Source: Planctomycetia bacterium (lineage in GTDB: Bacteria; Planctomycetota; GCA-002687715). From it: DNA of 64,000 nt. The stretch spans positions 19,962 to 83,961 of the forward strand of contig SXUL01000041.1 of NCBI GenBank assembly GCA_005790545.1, written 5' to 3'. Under the pieces are notes generated by a model. It was not told the DNA's origin. It did no database searches and was given only the letters and a program-made list of their open reading frames with translations. The translations under genes were made by a program, and so were the position numbers. Of this stretch, positions 1 to 8,306 are shown piece by piece. Every line of letters starts with the position of its first letter. The first letter of the stretch is position 1.

Positions 1-1744
1 CTTCCCGCAGCGCCCAATGCATGAGATGTGTGGCCGTGTGGTTGGCCATGATGTTGCGACGGCGTTCCGCATTCACGCGCGCTTCGAGTTGCGCGGGCGG
101 ATTGGCGCCTTCGACGATGGACCCGACATGCACGACCACATCGCCCATGCGGCGGGTGTCGCTCACACGGAACAGGAAGCCGTCGCCACGGATCTCGCCT
201 TCATCTCCGACTTGTCCGCCGCTCTCGGCATAAAATGGCGTGCGGTCGAGAATCAAAAAACGGCCATCCACGATCTTCACGAGCTTCGCAGCCGCGCTGA
301 GCCCGTCGGACCCCGTGCCACCGTGAGCAAGGGCCAGCGTGCCCGGGAGCCCCTTCAGTTGCTCTGGGTCGACCAGCCACTTGCCGGTGCCCTCACCGCG
401 CGAAGCCTCACGATGCTTCGCTTCGGCGGCGCTCCAACCTGCGAGGTCCACGCTGAGGTTTCGCTCGCGCGCCATGAGTTCCACGAGGTCGCGCGGAAAA
501 CCAAAGGTCGCGTACAAGTCGAAAGCCGCAGCTCCCGGGATGGCGCTGGCGCTCTCCTTCTCCACGCGGCGCGCGAGTTCCTCGAAGAGAATGAGCCCCT
601 TGTCGAGCGTCAGGAGAAAGGACTTCTCCTCGGCTTCGATGATGTGGGCAATGTGGTCACGGCGTGCCTTCATTTCCGGGAAGGCATCTCCGAGCACATC
701 CACGACGGTTCCCACCACACCGTGAATGAATGGTGTGGACATGCCGAGTTGCTGGCGACCGAAGCGCGCCGCGCGGCGCAGCAAGCGGCGCAGCACATAG
801 CCACGCCCTTCATTCGATGGCAGCGCGCCATCGGCGATGGCGGCCGTGAGGCCGCGCACATGATCCGCGATCACCCGGAAGGCCACGTCGGATTCTGATT
901 GGCCGCCCTCATAGCGACGACCTGTCAGTTTCTCGATGCGCCGAAACAGCGGCTGAAAGAGGTCCGTTTCGTAGTTGCTCGACTTGCCGTTCAGGACCGC
1001 CAACACGCGCTCGAAGCCCATGCCGGTGTCCACGTGCTTCGAAGGCAGCTCCTCGAGCGCACCATCTGCGCGGCGATTGAACTGGATGAAGACGTTGTTC
1101 CAGATCTCCATGAAGCGCTCGTTGCCGGCATTGACGCCGCTCTCGCGCCGCGCACCGTCCGCTGGATCGCTGCCCGGTCCGCCGCGATCAATGTGGATTT
1201 CGGTGCAGGGACCGCAGGGTCCTGAATCCCCCATTTCCCAGAAGTTGTCCTTGCGCCCGAAGCGCAACACGTGCGCTGGATCGACGTCCGTGCATTCCTT
1301 CCAGATGCGCTCGGCTTCTTCGTCCGCGGGCAGCCCGTCCTTCGCGTCGCCGCCGAACACCGTCACCCAGAGGCGCTCCTTCGGAATGCCCCACTCCTTC
1401 GTCAGGAGCTCCCAGCTCCACGTGATGGCCTCGCGCTTGAAGTAGTCGCCGAAGGACCAATTGCCGAGCATCTCGAAGAATGTGTGGTGGTAGGTGTCGC
1501 GCCCCACTTCTTCGAGATCGTTGTGCTTGCCACTCACGCGGATGCACTTCTGCGTATCAGCGGCGCGGGTGTACGGGCGGCGCCCCGTGCCGAGGAACAC
1601 ATCCTTGAACTGGGTCATCCCGGCAGTGGTGAAGAGCAGGGTCGGATCGTCCTGCGGGAACACCGCCGCGGACGGCACGATGGTGTGCCCCCTGCTGCGG
1701 AAGAATGCGAGGAACTGTTCACGAACTTCGTGTGCGCTCTTCAT
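1..1744 (-). CDS. alaS: Alanine--tRNA ligase (AlaS), 3' end beyond window
   Basis: This cytoplasmic class II synthetase charges tRNA-Ala. The frame is open from the start at 1744 to the left window edge, so about 581 codons of the usual 850-900 are present. Class II motifs are clear near the N terminus: TTAGMTQFKDVFLG at residues 39-52 and KHNDLEEVGRDTYHHTFFE at 73-91. The editing-site motif HTATH is visible at residues 569-573, just before the window edge. A GGAG sequence lies about 7 nt before the ATG. The gene starts 10 nt downstream of the ChaN-PDZ gene, so the two are probably one operon. The family assignment is certain; the missing C-terminal part cannot be judged. Confidence 0.97.
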   Translation of the reverse strand, partial: MKSAHEVREQFLAFFRSRGHTIVPSAAVFPQDDPTLLFTTAGMTQFKDVFLGTGRRPYTRAADTQKCIRVSGKHNDLEEVGRDTYHHTFFEMLGNWSFGDYFKREAITWSWELLTKEWGIPKERLWVTVFGGDAKDGLPADEEAERIWKECTDVDPAHVLRFGRKDNFWEMGDSGPCGPCTEIHIDRGGPGSDPADGARRESGVNAGNERFMEIWNNVFIQFNRRADGALEELPSKHVDTGMGFERVLAVLNGKSSNYETDLFQPLFRRIEKLTGRRYEGGQSESDVAFRVIADHVRGLTAAIADGALPSNEGRGYVLRRLLRRAARFGRQQLGMSTPFIHGVVGTVVDVLGDAFPEMKARRDHIAHIIEAEEKSFLLTLDKGLILFEELARRVEKESASAIPGAAAFDLYATFGFPRDLVELMARERNLSVDLAGWSAAEAKHREASRGEGTGKWLVDPEQLKGLPGTLALAHGGTGSDGLSAAAKLVKIVDGRFLILDRTPFYAESGGQVGDEGEIRGDGFLFRVSDTRRMGDVVVHVGSIVEGANPPAQLEARVNAERRRNIMANHTATHLMHWALRE

Positions 1745-1754
1745 CACCCGCTCC

Positions 1755-2861
1755 TCAGCGATTGCTCACGCCCAGCGTGACTTCGATGTCCAGTTCGACA
1801 ATCTCGCGCTCGATGCGGATGGTCACGCGCTCGCCAGCCTTGTGGCCCGCGAGGACTTCCATGTAACCGCGCACGCTCTGGATGCGCTTGCCATTGATGG
1901 CGAGAATGCGGTCGCCTGCCTTCAGGCCCGCCTTCTCCGCGGCGCCATCCGGCACACAGGAACCGATCAGCACCCCCGGCTCTTCAGTTTCCGCGTAGTC
2001 CGGCATGATGCCGAGTGCGGCCTTCTTGTTCTCCTCGGGCGCTGCGGCCTCTTCCTTCTTCTGCTCGGGACAGACCCACACGAAGTGCGCCTTGCCCTGG
2101 AATTCTGCAGCGGTCGCCTGCTCAGGAGTCTTGTGCGACGGGAGCAACAGCACGGCCGTGCGCGCGAGTGGCTGCCGTGAGAGGAAGCGCGCCACGGTGC
2201 CGAGCCCCTCTTCCACATGGAAGCGGCCTGCGTAGTGGATGACGAGCGGTTTGCGAGCCGGATGCGTCGCGAGGAAATCCGCGATGCTCTCCGCCATGGC
2301 GTCGTCCTTCAGGCACTGCGCGGCATAGAAGCGCTGCATCATGTCGTCGGCAGCAGCCCCCATGTGCTCCTTCATGGTGTCCTTGAAGCGCTTCGCATAG
2401 AGATCCTCATCCGCCGTGGTGCGCCGCGGGGTGTGGGCCAGCCCTGCCACGGCCACGGCACCACGCTCCGACACGAGCTTCGCAAGCGGACGCGGCACAT
2501 TCGCCGCAATGACATCGATGCCGTTTTCCTTCGCGTAACGGAGCAACGGCGCGTAGTCCTGGGCGTGATTCGGCCAGAGCCGCGCGTGAGCCGCCAGCGC
2601 CGCATCATCGATGCGGCCCTTCAGCCAGTCATTGACCGTGCCCTGCACGTCGCGCTCGAGCATCTCGAGGGAGAGCACCACATCGCCACGCGCCTTGTGC
2701 AACTCGCGCAGGACCGTGAGTTCGGCTTCGTGTCCGGCCGTGTTGTCGTGTTCCTCCCCCACGAAGACCACGTCAGCGCGAGCGAGCTCGCGGACGAGAT
2801 CGGCCACTTCGATACGCGCCCCCGTGGCAAGACAGAAAATGATGGCAGCGAGTGGGCTCAT
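1755..2861 (-). CDS. ChaN/DUF399-like protein with C-terminal PDZ domain
   Basis: This 368-aa protein starts with a short hydrophobic stretch (MSPLAAIIFCLATGA) that may be a signal peptide. Residues about 25-235 resemble the ChaN/Tiki (DUF399) fold: VFVGEEHDN near the start, a conserved SLEML, and IHYAGRFHVEEG. Known ChaN members are haem-binding lipoproteins or TIKI-like metalloproteases. Residues about 290-362 form a PDZ domain (GAAEKAGLKAGDRILAINGK), which would bind peptides or a partner protein. A linker rich in E, K and A separates the two. The start at 2861 has AAAGGA upstream and a TAGAAT -10 box about 65 nt upstream. It is the first gene of an operon with alaS. The cellular role is not known. 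Confidence 0.85.
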   Translation of the reverse strand: MSPLAAIIFCLATGARIEVADLVRELARADVVFVGEEHDNTAGHEAELTVLRELHKARGDVVLSLEMLERDVQGTVNDWLKGRIDDAALAAHARLWPNHAQDYAPLLRYAKENGIDVIAANVPRPLAKLVSERGAVAVAGLAHTPRRTTADEDLYAKRFKDTMKEHMGAAADDMMQRFYAAQCLKDDAMAESIADFLATHPARKPLVIHYAGRFHVEEGLGTVARFLSRQPLARTAVLLLPSHKTPEQATAAEFQGKAHFVWVCPEQKKEEAAAPEENKKAALGIMPDYAETEEPGVLIGSCVPDGAAEKAGLKAGDRILAINGKRIQSVRGYMEVLAGHKAGERVTIRIEREIVELDIEVTLGVSNR

Positions 2862-2926
2862 GGACGGTTCCTTTGCTCCCCGGTCGGCGCCCCCGAGAGG
2901 AGCGCAAGACAGCGGTGGAGCGCGCG

Positions 2927-2932
2927 ATTCTA
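2927..2932 (-). promoter_or_regulatory. -10 element of the ChaN-alaS operon
   Basis: On the minus strand this reads TAGAAT, the same -10 as the promoter at 16652-16657. No good -35 is visible 16-18 nt upstream. The predicted start gives a leader of about 58 nt that contains a ribosome binding site. Confidence 0.45.
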
Positions 2933-2969
2933 CGGAAGCCCGGACCCTTCACGAGTCCGCCGTTCGGGC

Positions 2970-4199
2970 TCAATCCGCCTGCACAGTGACGGCTTCGCGC
3001 ACGGGCAACAGCCACACGCTCAGTGCTGCCAGCACGCCGAAGACTGCGCCAAGGCCGACGCCGGCACCGAGGTCGCCACCAAAGAGCGGCGGCAAGAGGG
3101 GCGCCATGAGGTTGATGGCGCGCGTGCCATTCATGAGCACGCCGCCGGCGGAATTCCTGAGGTGCGTCGGAAAGAGGTCCGTGTAGAGCGGACCGAAGCA
3201 ACTCCACAGCCCCGTGCCGATTCCGGCTGTTGCCGCGAAGACCAGTATCAGCCACTCCCGGTCGCGCACGAGTTCCGCACCGAAGAGGAGTGCTCCCGCG
3301 CCAGCCGCCATGATGAGACTGAACAGTGTGAAAGCCGGGCGGCGCCCGAGGCGCCGAGAGGTCCACGAGAAGAGGACGTAGCCAAGCAGAGAGCCGCAAC
3401 CGAAGCAGAGAAACCAGCCGATGGAACCGGGCACGCTGAGGTGCCATGTCTTTTTCATGAACTCCGGCAGCCACGTCACCGTGCACCAGTAGTTGGCCAT
3501 GGCGCAGAGCGTGACGAGAAAAGCCGCGGCGAACACCGGGAGCACTTGCGGCCTGAAGAGATCAAGTACGGGGTTCGTCTGCTCGTGCCGTGTGCGCGCG
3601 GCGCGCCACGCGCCCGATTCCGGAACGAGCCGGAGCAGCGGGATCAGCAGCAGGCCTCCGAGCAGCAGCCATTCGGTGCCTCGCCAGCCGAGAGCTTGCG
3701 GCCCCGAGAACTCGAGCGTCAGCACGGCCGAGAGAATCAACCCGATGGGCGCTCCCGATTGTGCGACGGTGCCGAGCCACGCACGCCGCCCCGGCGAGAC
3801 GAGTTCGCCGAGCAGAGTCTGACCGGCGGCCCACTGGCCGCCCACGCCGAAGCCCGTGACGATCACCGCTCGCCAGAGCGCATCGCCATCGCTCGCTGTG
3901 GCAACAAGTGCTGCACCACCGGCTGCAAACACTGTGGTCGTGGCCATGGCCACGCGTCGGCCAAGCCGGTCTCCCAGCCATCCGAGGACCAGCCCGCCCG
4001 CACCGCTCATGCCGAGCAACCAGGCCTTGATGGACGCCGTGTCTGCCTGTTGCAGCCCGAGCTCCACGCTCCAGTACTGCGCATTCAGCATGGTGACCAT
4101 GAGCGTGCAGAAGGCGCTCATCCAGCCGAACTGCGCCACCAGCGCCACGCGCCAGTGGCAGCCCTCTCCTGCTGCCCGCGCGGCGGGCGTGTCAGGCAT
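2970..4199 (-). CDS. MFS transporter
   Basis: A 409-aa polytopic membrane protein with about 12 hydrophobic segments, typical of the major facilitator superfamily. The loop 2-3 signature GWLGDRLGRR is at residues 73-82, and a second copy of the GRR-type loop (SRRLGRRPAF) is found in the C-terminal half, as expected for the duplicated fold. The sequence most resembles the metabolite:H+ symporter branch, but no substrate can be read from it. The start codon overlaps the end of terC by 8 nt, so the two genes are probably co-transcribed. The long open frame on the opposite strand is a GC-rich shadow. Confidence 0.9.
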   Translation of the reverse strand: MPDTPAARAAGEGCHWRVALVAQFGWMSAFCTLMVTMLNAQYWSVELGLQQADTASIKAWLLGMSGAGGLVLGWLGDRLGRRVAMATTTVFAAGGAALVATASDGDALWRAVIVTGFGVGGQWAAGQTLLGELVSPGRRAWLGTVAQSGAPIGLILSAVLTLEFSGPQALGWRGTEWLLLGGLLLIPLLRLVPESGAWRAARTRHEQTNPVLDLFRPQVLPVFAAAFLVTLCAMANYWCTVTWLPEFMKKTWHLSVPGSIGWFLCFGCGSLLGYVLFSWTSRRLGRRPAFTLFSLIMAAGAGALLFGAELVRDREWLILVFAATAGIGTGLWSCFGPLYTDLFPTHLRNSAGGVLMNGTRAINLMAPLLPPLFGGDLGAGVGLGAVFGVLAALSVWLLPVREAVTVQAD

Positions 4200-4950
4200 T
4201 CTTCACATCATCCACGCTGGGGACGTTGTGGAGTTGCACCGGGCGGGTGTTGCGACGCAGGCGCATGTTGAGCATCTCCACCAGCAGCGAGAACACCATG
4301 GCGGAGTAGATGTAGCCCTTGTTCACGTGCTGGCCGAAACCCTCTGCGGCCAGCATCACGCCGATGAGGATGAGGAAGGAGAGTGCCAGCATCTTCATGG
4401 TCGGATGCCGTTCGATGAACTGCGACACCCTGCCACTGAAGACCATCATCACGATGACCGAAGCGATGACGGCCGCCACCATGACGCCGATGTGCTGCGC
4501 CATGCCGACCGCGTTGATCACCGAGTCGAGCGAGAAGACCATGTCCAGCAGTGCGATCTGCACCAGGATGGATCCGAAGCGCTTGGCACTCTTCGCCGTG
4601 GACTCCACCAGTTCCTCGCCCTCGAGTTTCTCGTGAATCTCCCAGGTCGCCTTGGCGACGAGGAATCCGCCGCCAAGGATGAGCACCATGTCCTTGCCGG
4701 TGAACTCGTGGCCCGCGAGCGAGAAGAGCCCCACCGTCAGCCCCATCACCCACGAGAGGCTGAGGAGCAAGAGGATGCGCATGCCCATGGCCAGCGCGAG
4801 GCCGATGGTGCGGGCGCGGCTCCGTTGTTCCGGAGGGAGCTTCCCCGTCAGGATGGTGATGAAGACGATGTTGTCGATGCCGAGGACAATCTCGAGCAGC
4901 GCAAGTGTGAAAAACGCTGCGAGGTTCTCGCCGCTGAAGATGCCGTCCAT
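4192..4950 (-). CDS. TerC family integral membrane protein
   Basis: A 252-aa membrane protein of the TerC family, with about seven to eight hydrophobic helices. It carries the family's paired acidic motifs: VLGIDNIVFI with D26 and N27 in the first helix and VFSLDSVINAVG with D142 in the middle. TerC proteins are linked to metal-ion (manganese or tellurium) handling and to metalation of exported proteins. A cytoplasmic loop (HEKLEGEELVESTAKSAK) splits the protein into halves. It precedes the MFS gene and overlaps it by 8 nt. The family is clear; the ion is not. Confidence 0.93.
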   Translation of the reverse strand: MDGIFSGENLAAFFTLALLEIVLGIDNIVFITILTGKLPPEQRSRARTIGLALAMGMRILLLLSLSWVMGLTVGLFSLAGHEFTGKDMVLILGGGFLVAKATWEIHEKLEGEELVESTAKSAKRFGSILVQIALLDMVFSLDSVINAVGMAQHIGVMVAAVIASVIVMMVFSGRVSQFIERHPTMKMLALSFLILIGVMLAAEGFGQHVNKGYIYSAMVFSLLVEMLNMRLRRNTRPVQLHNVPSVDDVKNA

Positions 4951-4974
4951 GGGCGGCGATGCTAGCCGAGACGC

Positions 4975-6294
4975 TCAGGGCAAGGTGACGAGCAGTACCT
5001 GCGAGAGATAGAAGAGCCCGTTCGGTGCGAGCGCGCCCGGAAGAATCGCCTGCACCGCCAGCATCTGACCTGTGAGTCCTGCGGGAATCGTCGCGGGCAA
5101 AATGGCCTGACCCGTCGCCGGCACCACGCCGAAGGGTGAAGGAGCCCCGAAAAGACCAAATCCATCCACGGCCGGGGCATACATCGGGTCCCATGGATGC
5201 AACTCGATGAGTCCGTAACCCGGCGCGTAGTAGCCTGGCGGCAGCGCGCCGAACCAACCCATGAACCCCACGAGAAAGGGCGCGCCGACGGCGCCATCGA
5301 GGGTGAAGGTCACCACCTGTCCAGTCGTGGAACTCAGCAAGGAAGCCGGTGCTCCCGCCGCGCTCGATTCCTCCGTGGACCAGAGCGAGCGCACGATGTT
5401 GGGCGCTGTCCCCGACTCGCCCATGATCCACATGCCGCGGTCCATGTCCGCCGCGAGACCAGCAAGGCGATCACCAGTCGGCAGGAACGAGGCCGTGGTT
5501 GCGACACCGTTCGGGTCGATATGCACGATCTGCGAGAATTGCAGAAACCAATTCGGAATCCACTCGTTCTGTGCCACCACCACGCCGAGTCCCGCTTGAT
5601 TCCATGAGGAGCGCGTCATGCCCGCAATGGTGCTGGTGGAACCGAACTGCGTGGCTTGTGGTGTCCAGAACGGCACCATCCCCGCCGGGGTCACGCGCTT
5701 CACCGTGCTGCCATCCGAAGCCAGCACCGTGCCGTTCGCGAGCACAACGAGGTCGCGCACATTGGCCATGGCCGCAAAGTGCACCGCTGGCTGCGCGAGG
5801 TTGGTGAACTTGTAGACGCCGCTGCCCTGCGGACCGTTGGAGCTGCCAATATTGAACGCCCCGTAGCGGTCGATGGCGAGGGCCTCCGCGCGCATGGGAA
5901 TCGATGCGAACGGCAAGGCGCCACCACTCATGGCCAGCAAGACGAGCGTCGCTGAGCTGGACGTCGCGCTCCACTGTCCCGCACACACGCTGCCATCTCC
6001 CGGGTGCGTCGCTGGTTGACCGAAGACGGATCCCGTACTCACGAAGGCAGGCACGTGGGTGCCATCCGGCAGGATGAGCGCCACCGTGCTGCCCGTGGAA
6101 GCGAGCGCATTCAGCACGAGAAACGTGTTGCCATCGCGATCCACCGCCATGCGCACTCCGCCGAGGGGCGTCACCGGGAGCGACGCCGCGAGCGTCGTGA
6201 CGTTCAGAGTCGTGCCGGCGCTCTGGGGCTGCGCTCGCACGCCACCCATGAGGATGACGAGGTGCACCACGATGCTGCCGACTGTGCGCCGCAT
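4975..6294 (-). CDS. Secreted protein of unknown function, possible beta-propeller
   Basis: About 439 aa. I place the start at 6294 (MRRTVGSIVVHLVILMGG, a good signal peptide ending near RAQ), because an upstream extension would be Arg-rich and would overlap the neighbouring gene. The body has repeated blade-like strands (DRDGNTFLVLNA, VLANGTVLASDGSTVKRV, DMDRGMWIMGESG) as in NHL or beta-propeller sensors. The last ~90 residues form a separate all-beta module (TGQAILPATIPAGLTGQ...) that looks like a C-terminal sorting or anchoring domain. No catalytic motif is seen. It may be an extracellular binding protein. Confidence 0.7.
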   Translation of the reverse strand: MRRTVGSIVVHLVILMGGVRAQPQSAGTTLNVTTLAASLPVTPLGGVRMAVDRDGNTFLVLNALASTGSTVALILPDGTHVPAFVSTGSVFGQPATHPGDGSVCAGQWSATSSSATLVLLAMSGGALPFASIPMRAEALAIDRYGAFNIGSSNGPQGSGVYKFTNLAQPAVHFAAMANVRDLVVLANGTVLASDGSTVKRVTPAGMVPFWTPQATQFGSTSTIAGMTRSSWNQAGLGVVVAQNEWIPNWFLQFSQIVHIDPNGVATTASFLPTGDRLAGLAADMDRGMWIMGESGTAPNIVRSLWSTEESSAAGAPASLLSSTTGQVVTFTLDGAVGAPFLVGFMGWFGALPPGYYAPGYGLIELHPWDPMYAPAVDGFGLFGAPSPFGVVPATGQAILPATIPAGLTGQMLAVQAILPGALAPNGLFYLSQVLLVTLP

Positions 6295-6422
6295 GAAGAT
6301 GTGCGCGGAAGAACTCCCGCGCGCGACGCATGATAAGCGAGCCGGAAGGAATCGGAGGCAGAGAAAGCGCCGGGCGCGTGCGCTCACGCAACCCATCCCG
6401 GGCGCGTGCTTTGCGTGCGCCC

Positions 6423-7097
6423 TCAACCGTCTGCGACGACGCGACACTCGAGGGACGGCGCCCCGCTGAGGCTCGCCAGCAAGTGGTCGCCCGGTGCGAG
6501 CGGCCCGACGCCGGCAGGTGTTCCGGTGAAGAGAAGGTCCCCGGGTTCGAGGGTCATGCGCGCCGCAAGGAACGCGAGCAATGCGGGCACTCCGTGGACC
6601 ATCGCGCTCGTGCGCGCGTGCTGGCGGATGACGTCGTTGACTTCAAGCCGAAGCCCGAGATCCGCGCAGTCGGACGCTGCACCGACCGCAACAAAGGGGC
6701 CGATGGGCGCGGCACCGTCGAAGCCCTTCGCCAGAGTCCACGGCAATCCGGCTCCCTTGGCCTGCGCCTGCACATCACGCGCGGTCAGGTCGAGCCCCAC
6801 CGCCACCGCGTCCACGCTCCGGTCCGCCTCCGCAAGAGTGGCGTTCCTCAAGAACACCCCGACACGCACGACCATTTCCACCTCGTAGTGCACTGCGCGG
6901 CTGAATGAGGGCAACGCGATCGATGACGGAGCATCACGAAAACTCGTGGCTGGCTTGAGGAAGAAGAAAGGCTCCTCCGGAAGCGCCACACCCATTTCGC
7001 GCGCATGGTCGCCGTAGTTGCGACCGACGCAGAGGATCTTGCCGAGAGGGCGCGTGGCTCCCCCTTCCACTCGCGTGCTGCGCACAGATGCCGACAT
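6423..7097 (-). CDS. Fumarylacetoacetate hydrolase (FAH) family protein
   Basis: This 224-aa protein has the FAH/YcgM-like fold: GKILCVGRNYGDHA at the N terminus, the metal-binding E-x-E in HYEVEMVVRV, the conserved DLTARDVQ, the lysine of LAKGFDG, and the C-terminal LFTGTPAGVGPL. Members hydrolyse or decarboxylate acylpyruvates and related diketo acids, using Mg2+ or Mn2+. I chose the ATG at 7097 over 7109 because a TATGCT -10 box (7105-7110, minus strand) ends exactly 7 nt before it, giving a leaderless message. The substrate cannot be read from sequence. Confidence 0.9.
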   Translation of the reverse strand: MSASVRSTRVEGGATRPLGKILCVGRNYGDHAREMGVALPEEPFFFLKPATSFRDAPSSIALPSFSRAVHYEVEMVVRVGVFLRNATLAEADRSVDAVAVGLDLTARDVQAQAKGAGLPWTLAKGFDGAAPIGPFVAVGAASDCADLGLRLEVNDVIRQHARTSAMVHGVPALLAFLAARMTLEPGDLLFTGTPAGVGPLAPGDHLLASLSGAPSLECRVVADG

Positions 7098-7104
7098 GCG
7101 CGCG

Positions 7105-7110
7105 AGCATA
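7105..7110 (-). promoter_or_regulatory. -10 element for the FAH gene, leaderless start
   Basis: TATGCT on the minus strand ends 7 nt before the ATG at 7097, so transcription would begin at or next to the start codon. It decides the start of the FAH gene. Confidence 0.45.
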
Positions 7111-7112
7111 GC

Positions 7113-7143
7113 TTGACGCGCATCCAGGCGGCTCTGCTAGACT
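7113..7143 (+). promoter_or_regulatory. Promoter of the transglutaminase leader
   Basis: TTGACG at 7113-7118 and TAGACT at 7138-7143 are separated by 19 nt, with TG at an extended -10 position. Predicted +1 is about 7150, where the closing stem of the leader RNA begins. The same TTGACG-N19 layout precedes lemA. Confidence 0.5.
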
Positions 7144-7149
7144 GCACGC

Positions 7150-7248
7150 CATGCGGCTCTGTGACCAGCAACATTTGCATCGCCGGAAACCCGGCTGAAG
7201 CAAACCCGTCGCCCCTTACGGCGGACGGGTCCGGTCCGGATCCGCATG
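7150..7248 (+). ncRNA. Candidate structured leader RNA (cis-regulatory)
   Basis: From the predicted +1 the RNA can close on itself. P1 is CATGCGG (7150-7156) with CCGCATG (7242-7248), extended inward by GACC (7163-7166) with GGTC (7233-7236). P2 is TTTGC (7174-7178) with GCAAA (7200-7204), capped by GCCGG-AAAC-CCGGC (7182-7195). P3 is CCCGTC (7205-7210) with GACGGG (7224-7229), with a further GCC/GGC. The result is a compact three-way junction. It does not match any riboswitch consensus I can recall. It lies upstream of the lipoprotein gene at 7314. The pairings are seen; the regulatory role is inferred. Confidence 0.45.
7151..7198 (+). CDS. Possible 15-codon leader peptide
   Basis: ATG at 7151 opens a short frame encoding MRLCDQQHLHRRKPG and ends at TGA 7196-7198. 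The ATG lies at the predicted transcription start, so it could be translated as a leaderless ORF. The stop falls at the 3' foot of the GCCGG hairpin, as expected if ribosome movement controls folding of the leader. Frame length alone is weak evidence; it could be chance. Confidence 0.25.
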   Translation: MRLCDQQHLHRRKPG

Positions 7249-7249
7249 C

Positions 7250-7278
7250 AACCTTGATCAGCGTTGATCACTGAGGTT
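7250..7278 (+). promoter_or_regulatory. Hairpin with repeated TGATCA in transglutaminase leader
   Basis: AACCT (7250-7254) pairs with AGGTT (7274-7278), and TGATCA (7255-7260) with TGATCA (7265-7270), leaving a 4-nt loop and a 3-nt bulge. There is no U-run, so it is not a standard terminator. It sits between the leader RNA and the start-codon hairpin. Confidence 0.35.
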
Positions 7279-7295
7279 CGCCCGTGCGCCGGATG

Positions 7296-7313
7296 GGGTT
7301 TCCCGAGAAACCC
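7296..7313 (+). promoter_or_regulatory. Perfect hairpin abutting the start codon
   Basis: GGGTTTC-CCGA-GAAACCC is a perfect 7-bp stem whose 3' foot touches the ATG at 7314. Its 5' arm, GGGTTTCC (7296-7303), is also perfectly complementary to GGAAACCC at 7185-7192 in the upstream P2 hairpin. Two mutually exclusive states are therefore possible, one hiding and one exposing the start region. Confidence 0.4.
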
Positions 7314-8306
7314 ATGTTTCACATCTGGCCCATCCTCGCCGCGTCGCTTCTGCTTGCGTGTGGATCGTCATCCGTGCTCACCACGGCGCCTGCAAAAATC
7401 CGCAAGCTCAGTTTCACCAGCGTGACCACGATTGCGGAAGTACCGCCGGGAACCAAGGAGCTCCGCATCTGGGTTCCGAAGGCTCTCGCTGAAACGGATC
7501 AAGAGGTCCTTGCGGACACGCTTGCCGTTTCCGCCGGTGCTGCTGCCGTCGTGAAGACCGAACACAGCGCTGCACCGAATGCCTGGTACTCGGTGCTCGT
7601 GACCGCGCCGCAAGGTCCGGTGGTTCTGACGCAGACCATTCAGGTGCAACGCACCGAAACACTGCGCAAGCCCAAGGGCCCTGCAGGCCGCGACTTCACG
7701 GTGGCTGAGCGCACCGCATCCGCAGTGCATCTCGCAGCCCACAAGCTGGTGCCGGTCGGCGGACCGACGCTCGACCCCGTCATCGCGGCGGTCGGTCCCG
7801 GCCTCAAGGACCCTGTCGAGATCGCGAAGGCCGCCTACGACTTCGTGCTGGAACGCATGCGCTACAGCAAGGACGGCACGGGCTGGGGCCGCGGTGATTC
7901 GGATTGGGCCTGCGACAACAAGTTCGGGAACTGCACGGATTTCCACAGCCTGTTCATGTCCATCGTGCGTGCGAAGGGCATTCCGGCGCGCTTCGTGATG
8001 GGCTACCCGATTCCCTCGGCGCGCGGCGAAGGCACCGTTGGCGGCTACCACTGCTGGGCTGAGTTCATGCTGCCCGGCAGCACATGGGTGCCCGTGGACA
8101 TCTCGGAGGCTGACAAGAATCCGGCCCTCGCGGATTACTACTTCGGCAATCTCACCGAGGATCGCATCGCTTGCATGCGCGGGCGCGACATCGTGCTCGA
8201 ACCTGCACCCGCCTCCGGCGCGCAGAACTTCATCATCTACGCGCTGGCGGAAGCGGACGGCGCGACGGTCAAGACCGAACGCAAGCTCTCCTACAAGGAC
8301 AACTGA
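7314..8306 (+). CDS. Transglutaminase-like lipoprotein
   Basis: 330 aa from the ATG at 7314, which gives a clean lipoprotein signal (MFHIWPILAASLLLAC, lipid-bearing C16). The C-terminal half is a transglutaminase/protease-like core with the Cys-His-Asp triad in order: C207 in GNCTDFHS, H246 in GYHCWAEF and D262 in WVPVDISEADKN. Such bacterial proteins are usually cell-envelope cysteine proteases or amidases rather than cross-linkers. The N-terminal 130 residues look like a beta domain. In-frame starts at 7284 (GTG) and 7293 exist but would lengthen the signal peptide and lie inside the leader structures. The stop codon abuts that of the convergent gene (TGATCA at 8304-8309). Confidence 0.88.
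   Translation: MFHIWPILAASLLLACGSSSVLTTAPAKIRKLSFTSVTTIAEVPPGTKELRIWVPKALAETDQEVLADTLAVSAGAAAVVKTEHSAAPNAWYSVLVTAPQGPVVLTQTIQVQRTETLRKPKGPAGRDFTVAERTASAVHLAAHKLVPVGGPTLDPVIAAVGPGLKDPVEIAKAAYDFVLERMRYSKDGTGWGRGDSDWACDNKFGNCTDFHSLFMSIVRAKGIPARFVMGYPIPSARGEGTVGGYHCWAEFMLPGSTWVPVDISEADKNPALADYYFGNLTEDRIACMRGRDIVLEPAPASGAQNFIIYALAEADGATVKTERKLSYKDN

Noticed and set aside
2217..4271. A 684-codon plus-strand frame over the ChaN and MFS genes
   Set aside because: Composition is biased to His/Arg/Glu as expected of an antisense of hydrophobic proteins.
7150..7248. The leader as a c-di-GMP (GEMM) riboswitch
   Set aside because: GCAAA next to a GC hairpin recalls GEMM, but the conserved 5' core and tetraloop/receptor are missing.
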